A DNA stretch of 62,483 nt from Limnochordia bacterium (GCA_007116145.1 SKJB01000060.1:1-62483), one strand, 5' to 3'. Positions 1 through 10,355 are shown, numbered from the stretch's first letter. Numbers and translations are program-made. Notes: generated by a model not told the origin, from the letters alone.

Positions 1-401
1 ATGTGAATGTATCTGCGGATGCCACCTTTACCTTGACCCTCAGCGCTCCGAAAATGGTCATTACGATCAGTGGAGAGGCCATTGAACCGACCCAGAGCGT
101 CCCCAATCCACCGACTCCTGAAGAGCTCGTCAAGCAAGAGCCTGGTGGACAGGTACGATTGACCGTGACAGCACAAAACATCGGCAGCCAAGAGGCTAAG
201 AATGTTGTTATTACGATTCCTATCCCCGAGTTTACCACCTATGTGGCTGGCAGCCTAACGGTATTGCCCAACCCCGTATCTGGTTTTACGACAGGGAATA
301 TGCAAGTTCTTGATGATCCCGATCGGATCGTGAGTCCGATCTCGAACTTCAACCTAAACGAGACGGTTACATTTAGATTTATTGTTGAGATTGATAATTA
401 A
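1..401 (+). CDS. C-terminal part of a DUF11/CARDB-like secreted protein (5' truncated)
   Basis: Open reading frame that runs in from outside the window and stops with TAA at 399-401. A GTG lies at position 3 but no start signal can be judged, so this is taken as the 3' end of a longer gene. The visible part of about 130 residues has a short linker rich in proline and glutamate (around residues 28-48). It is followed by one beta-sandwich of the DUF11/CARDB type: a run with 'VRLTVTAQNIGSQEAKNVVI', then a 'TTYVAGSL' strand that is typical where such repeats describe 'non-associated' strands. Such modules occur in cell-surface and envelope proteins as spacers. The next gene on the same strand encodes a very large protein with the same module type, so the two probably act together at the envelope. 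The function of the whole protein cannot be judged. Confidence 0.75.
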   Translation, partial: VNVSADATFTLTLSAPKMVITISGEAIEPTQSVPNPPTPEELVKQEPGGQVRLTVTAQNIGSQEAKNVVITIPIPEFTTYVAGSLTVLPNPVSGFTTGNMQVLDDPDRIVSPISNFNLNETVTFRFIVEIDN

Positions 402-406
402 GGTAA

Positions 407-438
407 TTGAGCTGCCTCGCCGTAGTGAGGCAGCTCAA
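407..438 (+). terminator. Perfect 12-bp hairpin between the first two genes
   Basis: The arms 407-418 and 427-438 are exact reverse complements with an 8-base loop. No clear T-run follows, so it may be a weak terminator, a processing site or an mRNA stabiliser between two co-oriented genes. Confidence 0.55.
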
Positions 439-451
439 CGCTTAAAGGAAA

Positions 452-3400
452 GTGAGGTGGCAACCGTTGTCGAGACATCAAATGAAGGTATGTTCCTATG
501 ATAACTGGTTCTGGGCCGGAATACTCACGCTTAGTATCCTAATTGCTTTTTCATGTCCTGTGCTAGCCCGGCCATCTGCCGGGCTAGAGATTAATACACA
601 AGCTAGTGTGCTCTACGAGCATGGAAGCACTAGTGTGTATCAGGATGTGAGCAACGTAGTCGCGCTAGAAGTTTTGCCGATCTACGAGCTAGAGTTAACA
701 GGTGGTGGGACTCTATCCAGCTCACCAGGAGAGACACTGTATCTACAGTTTGCGATGAAGAATTTGGGAAACACTGCGGATGTACTGCTGTTTTCTGTGG
801 ATGGAGAAGAGGGTCTACCCCCGATTGTCTGGTACTACGATGTAGATAGAAATAACCCTCTTGACACCATGGATGACTCGGGACGATTCGTGACGTCTTC
901 CTTGGCTCAAGGAGCCTCTCATCTTGTTGTCGGATTGATGGAGATACCGGTTGCTCAAAGAGCAGGGAGTTTTTTTGTGGATGTGTTATCCTACTCGGAT
1001 GGTGATAATCATATCGAGGAATCTATCCAGTATCAAGTGATTCTCAACGAGGTGTCGGTTGGTCTAACGGGTGATGATCAGGTCTATATGGGGTCCGAGT
1101 TTTCGTTAACGATTCACTACGAAAATCCAGGTTCTTTACCCATCAACGATGCTGTATTGGATCTAGTGCTTGATGCTTCGGTTGTCTTTGTTTCTGAGGA
1201 TCATGGAGGAGTCTATGACGTAAATACACATACGCTGAGATGGGATCTAGGTGTGATCCCGCCTGTGTCGCAATGGGTAATTCAGGTAACAGTGGAAGCT
1301 AAGCAAGCGGCAGCTTTTTACGGTGTGGAAGCTGTCAGTACGGTTCGATTGAGCGCGGAACACGGATTTTCCCGTTTAGCCGAACACCGCACCCTGCTTG
1401 GAAATCGTTTTGCTGCAAATCTATTGCTGTCGGTGAATCCCCAGACTATTCTAGGTGATGGAGAGTCTACAGCCGTTTTTACAGCAGTGATTTCCGACTT
1501 GTTTGGGAATACGGTAGAGGATGGGGACCAAGTGAGGTTCTTCGCTCCTCAAGGTACGTTTGTTGGGTCTGGAAGTCAAGAGACGGTGGTTTCCACATCC
1601 AATGGTATTGCCGAGGCGGTACTGACAGCGCCACTGATGGAGTCCTTGAAGTCCTTCGTGATTCCCGTGACAGTGTCAGCGTTTAACCCTGCTACTGGCG
1701 ATGTTCAGGAGCAGGTGGAGATTGTGTTTGCTCCTGGAGCCGTCCAAGGACGCTTGGTAGTCTCGGTGACAGATGAGCCGTTGGCAGGCGCTCAGGTTAC
1801 GCTCGTTCGTAACGGTAAAGTGATCGCTACAGTTACGACAGATGAGCGGGGCTACTATTTCCTTCCTGTTCCAGCCATTGGCGATGACTATGAGATAAAC
1901 GTGACTCGTCTACGTGACAATGGCGAGGTAGAGACGTTTACGATGCCTGTTTCGGTAGATGCTCTGTTTGGTGCAGTAACAGAAGGTCCCTCACTGATCC
2001 GAGGACGAGTGGTCTATGAGGGATCCCAACAAGGGGTGCCTGGTACTACGATCCACTTATACAATGAAGATGGAGGGTTGCTCGGCGTAGCCTTCACTGA
2101 TGGGCAGGGAGGGTTCGAGATTCGTGTCGAGGCGCAGGATCTAAAAGGCCTTGGGTTGGCTGGATTGGCTGTTAACTCGTGGATGATCCGTGCGTTTACA
2201 GCTGCTGGTGATGTGGTAGAAACGTCTCTCTCGCCTCTAAATCAAGGGGACATCATTGTGAATCTTAGTATTGTGGTTGAGGCTGACGGAGAAGTTACCG
2301 ATGGAGTGACAGGGAATGCTATTATGGGTGCATCTGTGTATCTGCTTGACGAGGAGTTAGCAGCCGATGGTGGTCTCGCTGACTTACCTTTGTTTGACGG
2401 GAGCGAGCAGCAGAATCCAAGAATTACCGAAGCGGTAGGGCGATATGTTTTCCATGTAGAGCCAGGACGCTACCAGCTAAGGGCCGCGGCTGAGAACTAC
2501 CACACGTATCTGTCGAATCCATTTTCTGTGGCTGCAAATAGAGTTGCCAATGATATCGTTTTGTATCCATTAGGGGATACAGACTTGTTGATCAATAAAT
2601 CAGTCAATAAAGCGATTGCTCATCCTGGCGCGATTGTGGAGTATGTCCTAGAGATAAATAATGCGACAAGTTGGGAAGTATCTGGTATTGTCATTGAAGA
2701 TACCTTACCCGATGATCTCTCGTATGTCGATGGTTCAGCAGCAAAGGGTGGAGTTTATGATGAAGAAACTCATATGCTGCGCTGGACTTTGGAACAATTT
2801 CCGCCAGGTGCAGAGGTTTTAACGTACCAGGCCAAGATGAACCAGTTCGTTCCAGGAACACAGGTTGAGAACAAAGCAGTGCTTCATGCATCAGGTTTTC
2901 GTGATTACGCTTCAAGCTCAGCCATGGTGATAGTAAGCCAGAGTTTAGATGTGGAACTACAATCGGAACCTGACGTGGTTCGTTTCGGTGAGTTTGTGCG
3001 CTATACAGTGACTGTGCGGAATCCAGGAAATGATGTGGCCACAGCCACCTCAGTGGATACAACGATCGTGGGGCAGCTTCCTCAGGGGTTTGCGTATGTT
3101 TCGGGGACTAGCACGATTGGCGGAAAGGCGGTTTCGAACCCGAAAACAAACGGGGCGGACCTGGAGTGGCTTGTAGGAGATATTCTACCTGGTGAAGAGC
3201 TCGTGTTGACCTATACGGCTCTTGTGACGATCGCAGCACAAGAAGGAGAGTCTTTTCATTCTGTCACGGTAAGTGGTTTGACTGAAGGAATCCATCCCTT
3301 TACAATCGGTCCGCTTCGAACGCGGACGCTAGTTCTTTCGGGCGTCTTTGGCCAAGCGGGAACCCTAGTGGGTCAAGTATTCCATGATCGTAATGGAAAC

Positions 3401-6400
3401 GGAGTGCGTGACAGTGGTGAGCTAGGCTTAAGTGACATTCATCTATACCTCGACAACGGACTGCGTATCATCACAGATAGCTATGGGCGATTCTCTCTGC
3501 AGGGAATGGAACCGGGTCTGCGGGTTGTAACCGTAGATGAAGGGTCGCTGCCACAAGGAATGGTGGTGGGGTCAGCTAGCGCTTCCCAATTCGTCAAAAT
3601 GTTACCTCGAGGGCTTTCCGAACTCCTAATCCCAATAAGGCCGGCAGAGACTCCAGCTAACCAAGTGGGTGTGACTACTCGCTTGCAAGAAATACCCGGC
3701 GAGCAGGTTCTTGTAGAGATTGTTATTGAAAATACTTCCGACGCGGTCTTGCAGGGCTTACTACAAGTCGATGCTGGGATCACAACTGGCAGGGCAGAGT
3801 TTCATTTTGATAATCCCCAAGAGGCCATTCTCGAACTCGGTGCTAAGGAGCGGGTAGTGGTTACGGGTTCGCTCGGGCTAGAGCTTGCTCAGAGTGCGGC
3901 CGCAGTATATCTGGTCTCGGTAGTGATAGGCCCCACTGAGCGTGTGTGGGCCTTGGACACAGTCACGAGCATTGTGACCAAACCGTCTGATGGTGCAGAC
4001 AAAACTATCGTCGCTCCTGTCTCTGGAGAGCTCCTTCCTATTCGCCGTGAATCCATCACGGTGAAGGCCGATTTTGAAGAGGAAGCGTACCTATATGTGA
4101 ACAACGAGTCCGTGGACGAATCGAGAGTTGGTCGCATCAAGACAGACTATGATCACAAGACCGTTGAAAAGACATACTACAGTGTGGAGTTTGAGGTAGG
4201 TAAGAACCAGATTCTTGTAGAGACCATAGGGCCTGAGGGAGTTACGTTTGAGCAACGAGAGGTCTTTGTGGTAGGACCACCTGTAGGTGTGCATCTGTTG
4301 TCCCAGGGTTGGTTGATGGATCAGGGTGAAACCTTGACTGTACGCATTCCAGGGTTGATTGTGGATGCATACGGCCTGCCTGTGCAGCATTCGGTGACCG
4401 CTAGGGTGGTAGCAAGTGGGGGTCGTGTACTCGGTCGTTCTGTTTCGGAGCAGAGAGCGGTTTATGTGACTTCAAACGAAGGTTACTTGCTAGTAGAGGT
4501 GGAACCTGACGATATCTCGAGTACACCAGTCGAGGTGAGTATCTCAGTGGCGGGTACCACCACTGACGTAGTAATTCCAGTGCGCAAGCCAGCAATCGTT
4601 CCGATTATTGCTGGTGGAGGCAGTGTGGTTGCGAAGCTAACGCCTCTCTTTGGAGTCAAGGCCTACGGATCTGGGTTTCTCGAGGTTGCTGGAGATCCTG
4701 CTGTACGGGTTCGCTTTGATTCCCGTCTGTTAGACAAGAAAGGGCAGGTGTCGGAAAATTTTGATCGGGAGAGATTGTTGATCGGAGACCGAAGTGTGGT
4801 AGAGGATCGGAGTCCATCCCAACAGGCTGGATACTTCTATGCTAGCAATGATAGCGGATCGATTCTCTATGGCGATTTTGGCACTAGATTACCTACAGCA
4901 TCTCGCTTTACAAATCTAGAACGAGCAGTGACTGGCCTTCGAGCTACGATGTTAGACGGTCGGCTGCATGCTTTTCATTTTGCTGAGCGTTGGACCGAAC
5001 AGAGGGACAAGATGCGTGGTACAGGTATCTCTGATTTCTACTATGCCACGAAATATCCAATAATTAGCGGAACAGAGAGTGTGTGGCTGATTGTGGAAGA
5101 GCCTGATGGGGATGGTGAAATCTCTAGAACGCTCTTGAAACCAAGGGTGGATTACCAGATCAACTATGCAACGGGTGCACTATCTTTCACCACACCCGTC
5201 CCTAGTGTGGACGAAGCATTTCATCCGATCTATATTGAATTGGCGTATGCAGTGGATGGAGGGGAGGCTCAAACCTCAGGATATGGATTCTGGGCTGAGT
5301 TAACCAACACGTCGGACCATCGCGCTTCACTTCGCTATTTGGCAGGCACATCGATTACAGAAGGCTTACCAGGATATATGGGTGTTGAGGGGCAGACGGT
5401 AAACGAGGAGTGGCCTATTGCACTCAACTATGAGGTTAGTTATCTTTTCCCGACATCAGGGATAGCGACTTACGCTAATCTTACGGCTAACCCGTCTGAT
5501 CGTCTGCATATCGGTCTTGTTGGCCAGCGAGTACATGGTGAGTTTGCTCCTCCCATGCAGCCCCGACCCTTACCAGAAGGCTATCGAGTCACAGGGAGTA
5601 TAGACTACGACTTTGATGAAAACTGGTCTCTGGGCTATAGTAAGTCTGTAGACAAAACCGTACCAATTCGAGAACCGTACACAGACTCTCTCCACCTGCG
5701 AGGCACGCTTTCTGAGCAGATACAAGGGAGTATCGGAGTTCGTTCTGTTTCAGAGACGTTGGGTCTATTGAGTCCTAGGACGAGCACTACAGGCATCATG
5801 ACGAGTGAATGGACTCCCTCAGCGAGTACGAAGCTTTCCTTGACCAATGAGTACTCGCTAAGTGGCGGTCTAGAACGAGAGCTAACTGAGATTCGCTATG
5901 CCCAGACATTCTGGTCTGTGGTACAGGCGTCAGCAATCTATCGAGACCGTCTCACCCAAACAGGTACGAACACAACCTGGAATGTGGGATTGCAAGCGAC
6001 GCCGTTAGAAGGATCGGTGCTCTACGGCCAGTACCAACCTGCCTTACGTCCGTCCGATGCAGGAAGAACGATTGTAGGAGGAAGGCAGGATTTGCAGGTG
6101 ACACGAAATCTGGCGGCCTTTGCTTCGAGGGAGTATCGAAGAACGTTTAATTTAGCAGGTGCATCGAAGAGCTCAGATGCTATGGCGGTAGGTTTGCGCT
6201 ATCGGATGACCCAGCACATTCTAACATCGTTAGGCTACGAATGGTTGGCCGAAGATGATCGCTTGGTAACAAGAACAGATCTGTCACTGACGAGTGTGGA
6301 GCGCGGTTCTGGTTTCACATATCTGTTCAACTCTTCTTGGCGGTCTAACTCGAAACCTCCGTTAGATAGACGAGATCTGATGCAGGAAGTGAATGCGGCC

Positions 6401-6889
6401 ATTGCCTATCGCAATACAGATGTGACTCGGCACACCGTGTTGGCTGAGTACCGCTATCGTGATTACCGTACCAAGTTTGAGGGAAACCCCCATGACTATC
6501 ACACAGAGGTTTCAGCTGTGAGTGTGGATTGGCTCTATCGGTTGTCCAATGGGATTGCTATTTCTAGCCAGTTTGCAGCCAAGCTAGTCTCTGAGCAAGA
6601 GAAAGCTCACAACGCCGTCGTCTCCCTCAATCGATCCAGTATCTATCTGGGTCAAGCTGGGTTCGAGGCAAAACTGTACCAGGATTATCAGTTTGAAGTG
6701 TTCTGGAGACGAATGTGGGACAACGATGGTCAGCAACATGCTGGATGGGCTGTAGAGCTCACCCGTGATCTTACAGAGTATGTAGGATTAGGTTTAGGGT
6801 ATAGTACGCTCAGCGTTGACGATCCAGACCTGCAAGGCCTAATTGATTGGCCAAGAGGGTTATACCTTCGATTTCGTGCGAAGTTCTAA
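452..6889 (+). CDS. Giant secreted Ig-repeat/DUF11 protein with a C-terminal outer-membrane barrel-like region
   Basis: A protein of about 2145 residues. A hydrophobic segment near residues 20-40 ending in 'CPVLA' is a signal peptide. Approximate domains: two DUF11/NEW3-like sandwiches (75-290), an invasin-like Big_1 domain (320-427), three carboxypeptidase-regulatory-like repeats (430-700), two DUF11 domains (708-960), an SdrD B-like module with 'DRNGNGVRDSGELG' (965-1045), further Ig folds (1050-1380), and then about 760 residues of alternating hydrophobic strands ending in 'LRFRAKF'. A C-terminal phenylalanine on an amphipathic strand is the usual outer-membrane barrel signature. The region around residues 1455-1600 resembles the barrel gene at 23452-26064, with a shared 'DYQINYATGALSF' type motif. 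Start is uncertain: GTG 452 gives the longest frame, TTG 467 is 6 bases after a GAGGTGG, and ATG 482 is also possible. Function is unknown; a surface or envelope scaffold, or a translocation role, is inferred. Confidence 0.8.
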   Translation: MRWQPLSRHQMKVCSYDNWFWAGILTLSILIAFSCPVLARPSAGLEINTQASVLYEHGSTSVYQDVSNVVALEVLPIYELELTGGGTLSSSPGETLYLQFAMKNLGNTADVLLFSVDGEEGLPPIVWYYDVDRNNPLDTMDDSGRFVTSSLAQGASHLVVGLMEIPVAQRAGSFFVDVLSYSDGDNHIEESIQYQVILNEVSVGLTGDDQVYMGSEFSLTIHYENPGSLPINDAVLDLVLDASVVFVSEDHGGVYDVNTHTLRWDLGVIPPVSQWVIQVTVEAKQAAAFYGVEAVSTVRLSAEHGFSRLAEHRTLLGNRFAANLLLSVNPQTILGDGESTAVFTAVISDLFGNTVEDGDQVRFFAPQGTFVGSGSQETVVSTSNGIAEAVLTAPLMESLKSFVIPVTVSAFNPATGDVQEQVEIVFAPGAVQGRLVVSVTDEPLAGAQVTLVRNGKVIATVTTDERGYYFLPVPAIGDDYEINVTRLRDNGEVETFTMPVSVDALFGAVTEGPSLIRGRVVYEGSQQGVPGTTIHLYNEDGGLLGVAFTDGQGGFEIRVEAQDLKGLGLAGLAVNSWMIRAFTAAGDVVETSLSPLNQGDIIVNLSIVVEADGEVTDGVTGNAIMGASVYLLDEELAADGGLADLPLFDGSEQQNPRITEAVGRYVFHVEPGRYQLRAAAENYHTYLSNPFSVAANRVANDIVLYPLGDTDLLINKSVNKAIAHPGAIVEYVLEINNATSWEVSGIVIEDTLPDDLSYVDGSAAKGGVYDEETHMLRWTLEQFPPGAEVLTYQAKMNQFVPGTQVENKAVLHASGFRDYASSSAMVIVSQSLDVELQSEPDVVRFGEFVRYTVTVRNPGNDVATATSVDTTIVGQLPQGFAYVSGTSTIGGKAVSNPKTNGADLEWLVGDILPGEELVLTYTALVTIAAQEGESFHSVTVSGLTEGIHPFTIGPLRTRTLVLSGVFGQAGTLVGQVFHDRNGNGVRDSGELGLSDIHLYLDNGLRIITDSYGRFSLQGMEPGLRVVTVDEGSLPQGMVVGSASASQFVKMLPRGLSELLIPIRPAETPANQVGVTTRLQEIPGEQVLVEIVIENTSDAVLQGLLQVDAGITTGRAEFHFDNPQEAILELGAKERVVVTGSLGLELAQSAAAVYLVSVVIGPTERVWALDTVTSIVTKPSDGADKTIVAPVSGELLPIRRESITVKADFEEEAYLYVNNESVDESRVGRIKTDYDHKTVEKTYYSVEFEVGKNQILVETIGPEGVTFEQREVFVVGPPVGVHLLSQGWLMDQGETLTVRIPGLIVDAYGLPVQHSVTARVVASGGRVLGRSVSEQRAVYVTSNEGYLLVEVEPDDISSTPVEVSISVAGTTTDVVIPVRKPAIVPIIAGGGSVVAKLTPLFGVKAYGSGFLEVAGDPAVRVRFDSRLLDKKGQVSENFDRERLLIGDRSVVEDRSPSQQAGYFYASNDSGSILYGDFGTRLPTASRFTNLERAVTGLRATMLDGRLHAFHFAERWTEQRDKMRGTGISDFYYATKYPIISGTESVWLIVEEPDGDGEISRTLLKPRVDYQINYATGALSFTTPVPSVDEAFHPIYIELAYAVDGGEAQTSGYGFWAELTNTSDHRASLRYLAGTSITEGLPGYMGVEGQTVNEEWPIALNYEVSYLFPTSGIATYANLTANPSDRLHIGLVGQRVHGEFAPPMQPRPLPEGYRVTGSIDYDFDENWSLGYSKSVDKTVPIREPYTDSLHLRGTLSEQIQGSIGVRSVSETLGLLSPRTSTTGIMTSEWTPSASTKLSLTNEYSLSGGLERELTEIRYAQTFWSVVQASAIYRDRLTQTGTNTTWNVGLQATPLEGSVLYGQYQPALRPSDAGRTIVGGRQDLQVTRNLAAFASREYRRTFNLAGASKSSDAMAVGLRYRMTQHILTSLGYEWLAEDDRLVTRTDLSLTSVERGSGFTYLFNSSWRSNSKPPLDRRDLMQEVNAAIAYRNTDVTRHTVLAEYRYRDYRTKFEGNPHDYHTEVSAVSVDWLYRLSNGIAISSQFAAKLVSEQEKAHNAVVSLNRSSIYLGQAGFEAKLYQDYQFEVFWRRMWDNDGQQHAGWAVELTRDLTEYVGLGLGYSTLSVDDPDLQGLIDWPRGLYLRFRAKF

Positions 6890-6960
6890 GAGCTAGCTGC
6901 CAATATGAGCACTAAACGCAAGAGCCGTTTCGATGTGCTGATTCTGAGATTCCAAATAAG

Positions 6961-7004
6961 AGCTAAGCCCTAAGCGTCATACTTAGGGCTTGGCTTTGTT
7001 TTTA
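6961..7004 (+). terminator. Rho-independent terminator after the giant barrel gene
   Basis: A 14-bp stem with one G-U pair (6961-6974 with 6982-6995) and a 7-base loop, followed by a T-rich tail. It ends transcription of the 452-6889 gene. The rest of 6890-7323 contains no convincing gene; it must hold the promoter of the next gene. Confidence 0.85.
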
Positions 7005-7323
7005 TAATCATCGTAGCAGTATTTTCCACAGGCAGCCTTGGATACAAAGGGATGTATGTTAACGCCATAATTAACACGAAGTAAATTTTAAAATTAAGAA
7101 GGAAATGTTTACTAATTGTAGAATATTACCATGTAACCTGTCACGCATGCTTAGATGTTCTAGCTTTTATGTTGTTTTACCATTTTTTTCGGTAAATTTT
7201 CTACAAGGAGTGATGCCTGGGCTAATTACAAGTTATGTAGGTAACATACGGGAGAGAGACAAGGCACAATCTAGACTGAGGCAGGTTCTATCAAAAAAAA
7301 AAGAGATTGTAGGAGGAAAAATT

Positions 7324-8670
7324 ATGAAGCGTACATTGGTTCTGTCCATTTTGCTAATAGCTATATTTTCCATCAGCCTTTTGGCTCATGCATCGTCTGA
7401 ACCTTGGAAAGAGTTTGATTTTGAAGGTCGGACAGTTCGCATTGACTTTCGATTTTGGGATATTTCGCCGTTTGGCGAACGGGGAGATTACGATTGGCGC
7501 AATCCTGATCCACGGATGCAGGCTCACATTGAAGAAGTAGAAGAAATGTTTAATGTAAAACTAGAGTTTCCTGCTTATACAGGTCATGCTAATCTAATGA
7601 ATGTCTATGGACCCGATATTATTGCAGGGGATCTTACGGCTAGTGCTTTTTCTGCAGACGTTGCGCGCTCAACACGCAGTCTGTTGCCCCTTGCCATGGG
7701 AGGATATCTTCATCCCTTAGACGATATACTTGATGAAGACTATTACAACAGTTTGCCCATATCCTATCGGAGTAAATCAGGACTTGATGTTAAAGGTCGC
7801 ATGTATGGATTTGATGACACTACTGCATTGATCGAACCGGTTGGTATCCTCTGGAACAAAGACTTCTTTGAGGAGGAAGGGTTACCCGATTTGTATGAGT
7901 TATATCTAAACAATGAGTGGACTTGGGATGTCTTTGAAGAATTAGTTACAGGTATAACTCGCGATACCACTGGTGATGGCGAGAACGACTATTTCGGTCT
8001 AAACATTTTTTGGCCCCGGTCTCAGATGCTAGCTATCCTTATGTACACTAACAACGCCACGTTGACGAACTTAGTGGATGGTAGATATGAAGTAGCTTTT
8101 GATTCTCCTGAAGCTATCGAAACTTATGAGTTATGGCAACGACTATGGAATAGCAATAGTGTTATCGCACGGAGTCGTGATGGGGTCAGTATTGCAGCTA
8201 TGCAATATGCACCTCCGCCTGTCCTGCAATTTGAACAGTTTCAAGCGCTAGATGACTTATTTGGATGGGTTCCGTTACCCTTAGGACCGAGTGGGACAGA
8301 ATACGTCTTTCCTTATTGGAATCGGCATATGCAAGTGATTCCCATAACTGAGCCCAATCCACGAGGTATTATTGAAATCGTAAGTGCCTTGCGTCAGCTA
8401 ACTGCGCCTTATAAACCAATGTCTTTGGAAGAGTGGGAACAGGAGAACTGGATGCATTGGGGTGGTTTTATGGCTGATCGTGATTCGTTACGACTCTGGC
8501 AACTAGCAGCTGAAAACCGCACTCACGTTGATAATCGTGCATTTATACTAGATAACGGATTGGGAAGTGCAATTGACCAGATTATTACAGAAGATGTTAG
8601 TGTTGCAAGTACGATTGCAGCTGTGGTGCCCGAATTGCAGAGTCAATTAGATGAACTGTTTAACGATTAA
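7324..8670 (+). CDS. Orphan ABC solute-binding protein, family 1 (sugar type)
   Basis: A 448-residue extracellular binding protein. The ATG at 7324 is chosen because AGGAGG (7311-7316) lies 7 bases upstream and the encoded N-terminus is a standard signal peptide (MKRT, hydrophobic core, then 'LLAHASSEP'). The frame continues upstream to 7105 but that part does not look coding. There is no lipobox cysteine, so the protein is probably soluble in a periplasm. The mature part begins with 'FDFEGRTVRI', and the middle has a calcium-loop-like 'DTTGDGENDYFG' after a W-D/W-x-W motif common in family 1 binding proteins. No permease or ATPase gene is adjacent. It is a close relative of the products of 59570-60940 (-) and, more distantly, 30260-31624 (-). 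The ligand is probably a carbohydrate, inferred from the family only; a role as a chemoreceptor ligand carrier is an alternative. Confidence 0.85.
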   Translation: MKRTLVLSILLIAIFSISLLAHASSEPWKEFDFEGRTVRIDFRFWDISPFGERGDYDWRNPDPRMQAHIEEVEEMFNVKLEFPAYTGHANLMNVYGPDIIAGDLTASAFSADVARSTRSLLPLAMGGYLHPLDDILDEDYYNSLPISYRSKSGLDVKGRMYGFDDTTALIEPVGILWNKDFFEEEGLPDLYELYLNNEWTWDVFEELVTGITRDTTGDGENDYFGLNIFWPRSQMLAILMYTNNATLTNLVDGRYEVAFDSPEAIETYELWQRLWNSNSVIARSRDGVSIAAMQYAPPPVLQFEQFQALDDLFGWVPLPLGPSGTEYVFPYWNRHMQVIPITEPNPRGIIEIVSALRQLTAPYKPMSLEEWEQENWMHWGGFMADRDSLRLWQLAAENRTHVDNRAFILDNGLGSAIDQIITEDVSVASTIAAVVPELQSQLDELFND

Positions 8671-8720
8671 AAAGTATTAAAGCTTAGTTACAGGCTACAA
8701 TATCTAAAATACGTTTGCTC

Positions 8721-8759
8721 GGAATAAAGAGATCAAAGTACGTTTGATCTCTTTATTCC
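8721..8759. terminator. Bidirectional terminator between convergent genes
   Basis: A perfect 17-bp inverted repeat (8721-8737 with 8743-8759) and a 5-base loop. A/T-rich ends give a T-run on both strands. It separates the rightward binding-protein gene from the leftward EAL gene. Confidence 0.85.
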
Positions 8760-8789
8760 ATATCTGCATCAACGGAACAACGAATCGTT

Positions 8790-9998
8790 TCAGCATACGA
8801 CAACATCAACACACAAAATCCATGGAGTATTGTCCTTATCGGCAATCCATTTAGAGAGTGTTACACACAAATTGCCTGTTGCCATTGATATATAAGGTTG
8901 TGTCTGGTGTTGCATTGATAAGCCATCTTGGAGGAGGTAATAGTACTGCTTAAGTGTGTGATTGTGTCCGACCGCAGCGGGTCGGAAAACGTGATGATTG
9001 TGCCAGACGGCATCGGCGTGGGTTAGAATTGTGCCAGTAACTTGAATACCATCTGCATTGAGAACATAGATGCACTCGATAGAGGTGTATTGTGCGACTA
9101 AGAACTGCAGTCTCTGATTATAGTCGGAAACATGGTATGAGCATAGATGCATAGCGAGTTCGCTTAGCATCTCATTCCACAGTTGCTGTTTTTGTGCCTT
9201 TGCTCTATGGTTATCAATAACGTGTCTTTGAAAATCTTTTGATAGTTTTTTCATCCTTGCCTCGAGAGCCGCTATATTATCTTGTGCTACCTGGATAGAT
9301 TTAGGATGTGAGAAGTAGTAACCTTGGTAGAGTTTCACTCCGCGATCCATGGCACAATAAAGCTGCTCCTTAGTTTCAACACCTTCAGCAACGACCAAAG
9401 CTCCTAGTCTGTCCGCCATAGTGACTAGCGATTCAAGCACAACTTGCTTATGGAAGTCGGTGTGAATTCCTTGAATTAGCTGTTTATCAATTTTGAGAAA
9501 ATCTGGTTTGGTAAGAGCAATTCGATCAAGATTTGAACAACCTGATCCAATGTCATCGAGTGCGATCAGGAATCCGTGTTCTTGATAAAACTGCGTAAAT
9601 CGTTCTAGCCGAACCGCATCCTGGAGCGACGATTCGTTTATCTCAAGAACCACTCTTTCAGGAGATAGTCCATATTCTTTGGCTAGTTGAAAAATGTGCT
9701 TCGAGCCAATCGATTGGTCAAGTATCGAGGTATCTACATTAATAAATAACAGTCGGTCATCAGTTTTGTCCTCTACGGATGCGAAGTCAGACAAGGTGTG
9801 AATTTGGCACAACCTATCAAGTTGTAACGTTAGTCCCAGATCTCGTGCGGTCCCAAACATTTCCAGGGGAGCAATTATGGTTTCTCTGTGTCGGCCGCGG
9901 GCCAAACCTTCAACACCGAGTACAGAGAAGTCGACGATTGAAACGATAGGCTGAAATTCGATGAAAATATTATCTGCTGCGATTATGTTTGCGATCAT
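8790..9998 (-). CDS. YkuI-like EAL-domain protein (cyclic-di-GMP phosphodiesterase or receptor)
   Basis: A 402-residue cytoplasmic protein without membrane segments. The EAL domain fills about residues 10-245. Its signature reads E-G-L (E30) instead of EAL. The other metal and catalytic positions appear present: N87, E119, D148-D149, K169, E205 and Q225. It may therefore hydrolyse c-di-GMP, although the 'DDIGSG' loop deviates from DDFGTG. The C-terminal 150 residues look like the PAS/PDC-type sensor of Bacillus YkuI, and total length and layout match YkuI (about 407 residues). The start has an AAGGTGGT about 9 bases upstream on the minus strand. It is transcribed away from the tandem GGDEF-EAL genes, suggesting a shared c-di-GMP locus. 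It could be a binding protein rather than an enzyme. Confidence 0.85.
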   Translation of the reverse strand: MIANIIAADNIFIEFQPIVSIVDFSVLGVEGLARGRHRETIIAPLEMFGTARDLGLTLQLDRLCQIHTLSDFASVEDKTDDRLLFINVDTSILDQSIGSKHIFQLAKEYGLSPERVVLEINESSLQDAVRLERFTQFYQEHGFLIALDDIGSGCSNLDRIALTKPDFLKIDKQLIQGIHTDFHKQVVLESLVTMADRLGALVVAEGVETKEQLYCAMDRGVKLYQGYYFSHPKSIQVAQDNIAALEARMKKLSKDFQRHVIDNHRAKAQKQQLWNEMLSELAMHLCSYHVSDYNQRLQFLVAQYTSIECIYVLNADGIQVTGTILTHADAVWHNHHVFRPAAVGHNHTLKQYYYLLQDGLSMQHQTQPYISMATGNLCVTLSKWIADKDNTPWILCVDVVVC

Positions 9999-10065
9999 GT
10001 GTTGCTTACCACCTTCCTATACCACCTTTCTTGTTATGGTCGGAAAAGTCCTTCAGGGTCTACCT

Positions 10066-10083
10066 ATACATACCTGTATGCAT
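10066..10083. promoter_or_regulatory. Near-perfect inverted repeat between divergent c-di-GMP genes
   Basis: The core CATAC-CT-GTATG (10069-10080) is a perfect 5+5 inverted repeat, and one mismatch allows extension to 18 bases. It lies in the roughly 350-base region between the leftward EAL gene and the rightward receptor genes, so it could be an operator. No GEMM c-di-GMP riboswitch core was recognised in this region. Confidence 0.3.
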
Positions 10084-10355
10084 TCCGCGTATTCTAGCTT
10101 CTCGATATGGGCCTGTCGTAGTATGTTTAAGAGTGAGGCTAGGGTAAGGGATGGCTTGCATCCATGGGCAGATCAACCGCAGATGTACTTGTTTCTCTAT
10201 AACAGCAGGATAAAGTTTGAGCTACATAGAATATATTAACTACGAATAAAGATACCGTAGCGACTCACAACATGGAGTTTCCCCAAGCCAATTTTTATGC
10301 ATTTTCACTGACAGTTATGGAGATGAACCGAAAATTCGAAAGGGGACGGGAGTTT

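Noticed and set aside
7105-7323. In-frame upstream extension of the first binding protein
   Set aside because: The extension has no ribosome site and would bury the clear signal peptide at 7324; the AGGAGG at 7311 fixes the start.
9961-10239. 92-residue plus-strand frame over the start of the EAL gene
   Set aside because: Overlaps a well-supported gene on the other strand and has no start signal or recognisable content.
10000-10355. Possible cyclic-di-GMP riboswitch before the receptor genes
   Set aside because: I looked for the conserved GEMM core and tetraloop/receptor elements and could not find them.
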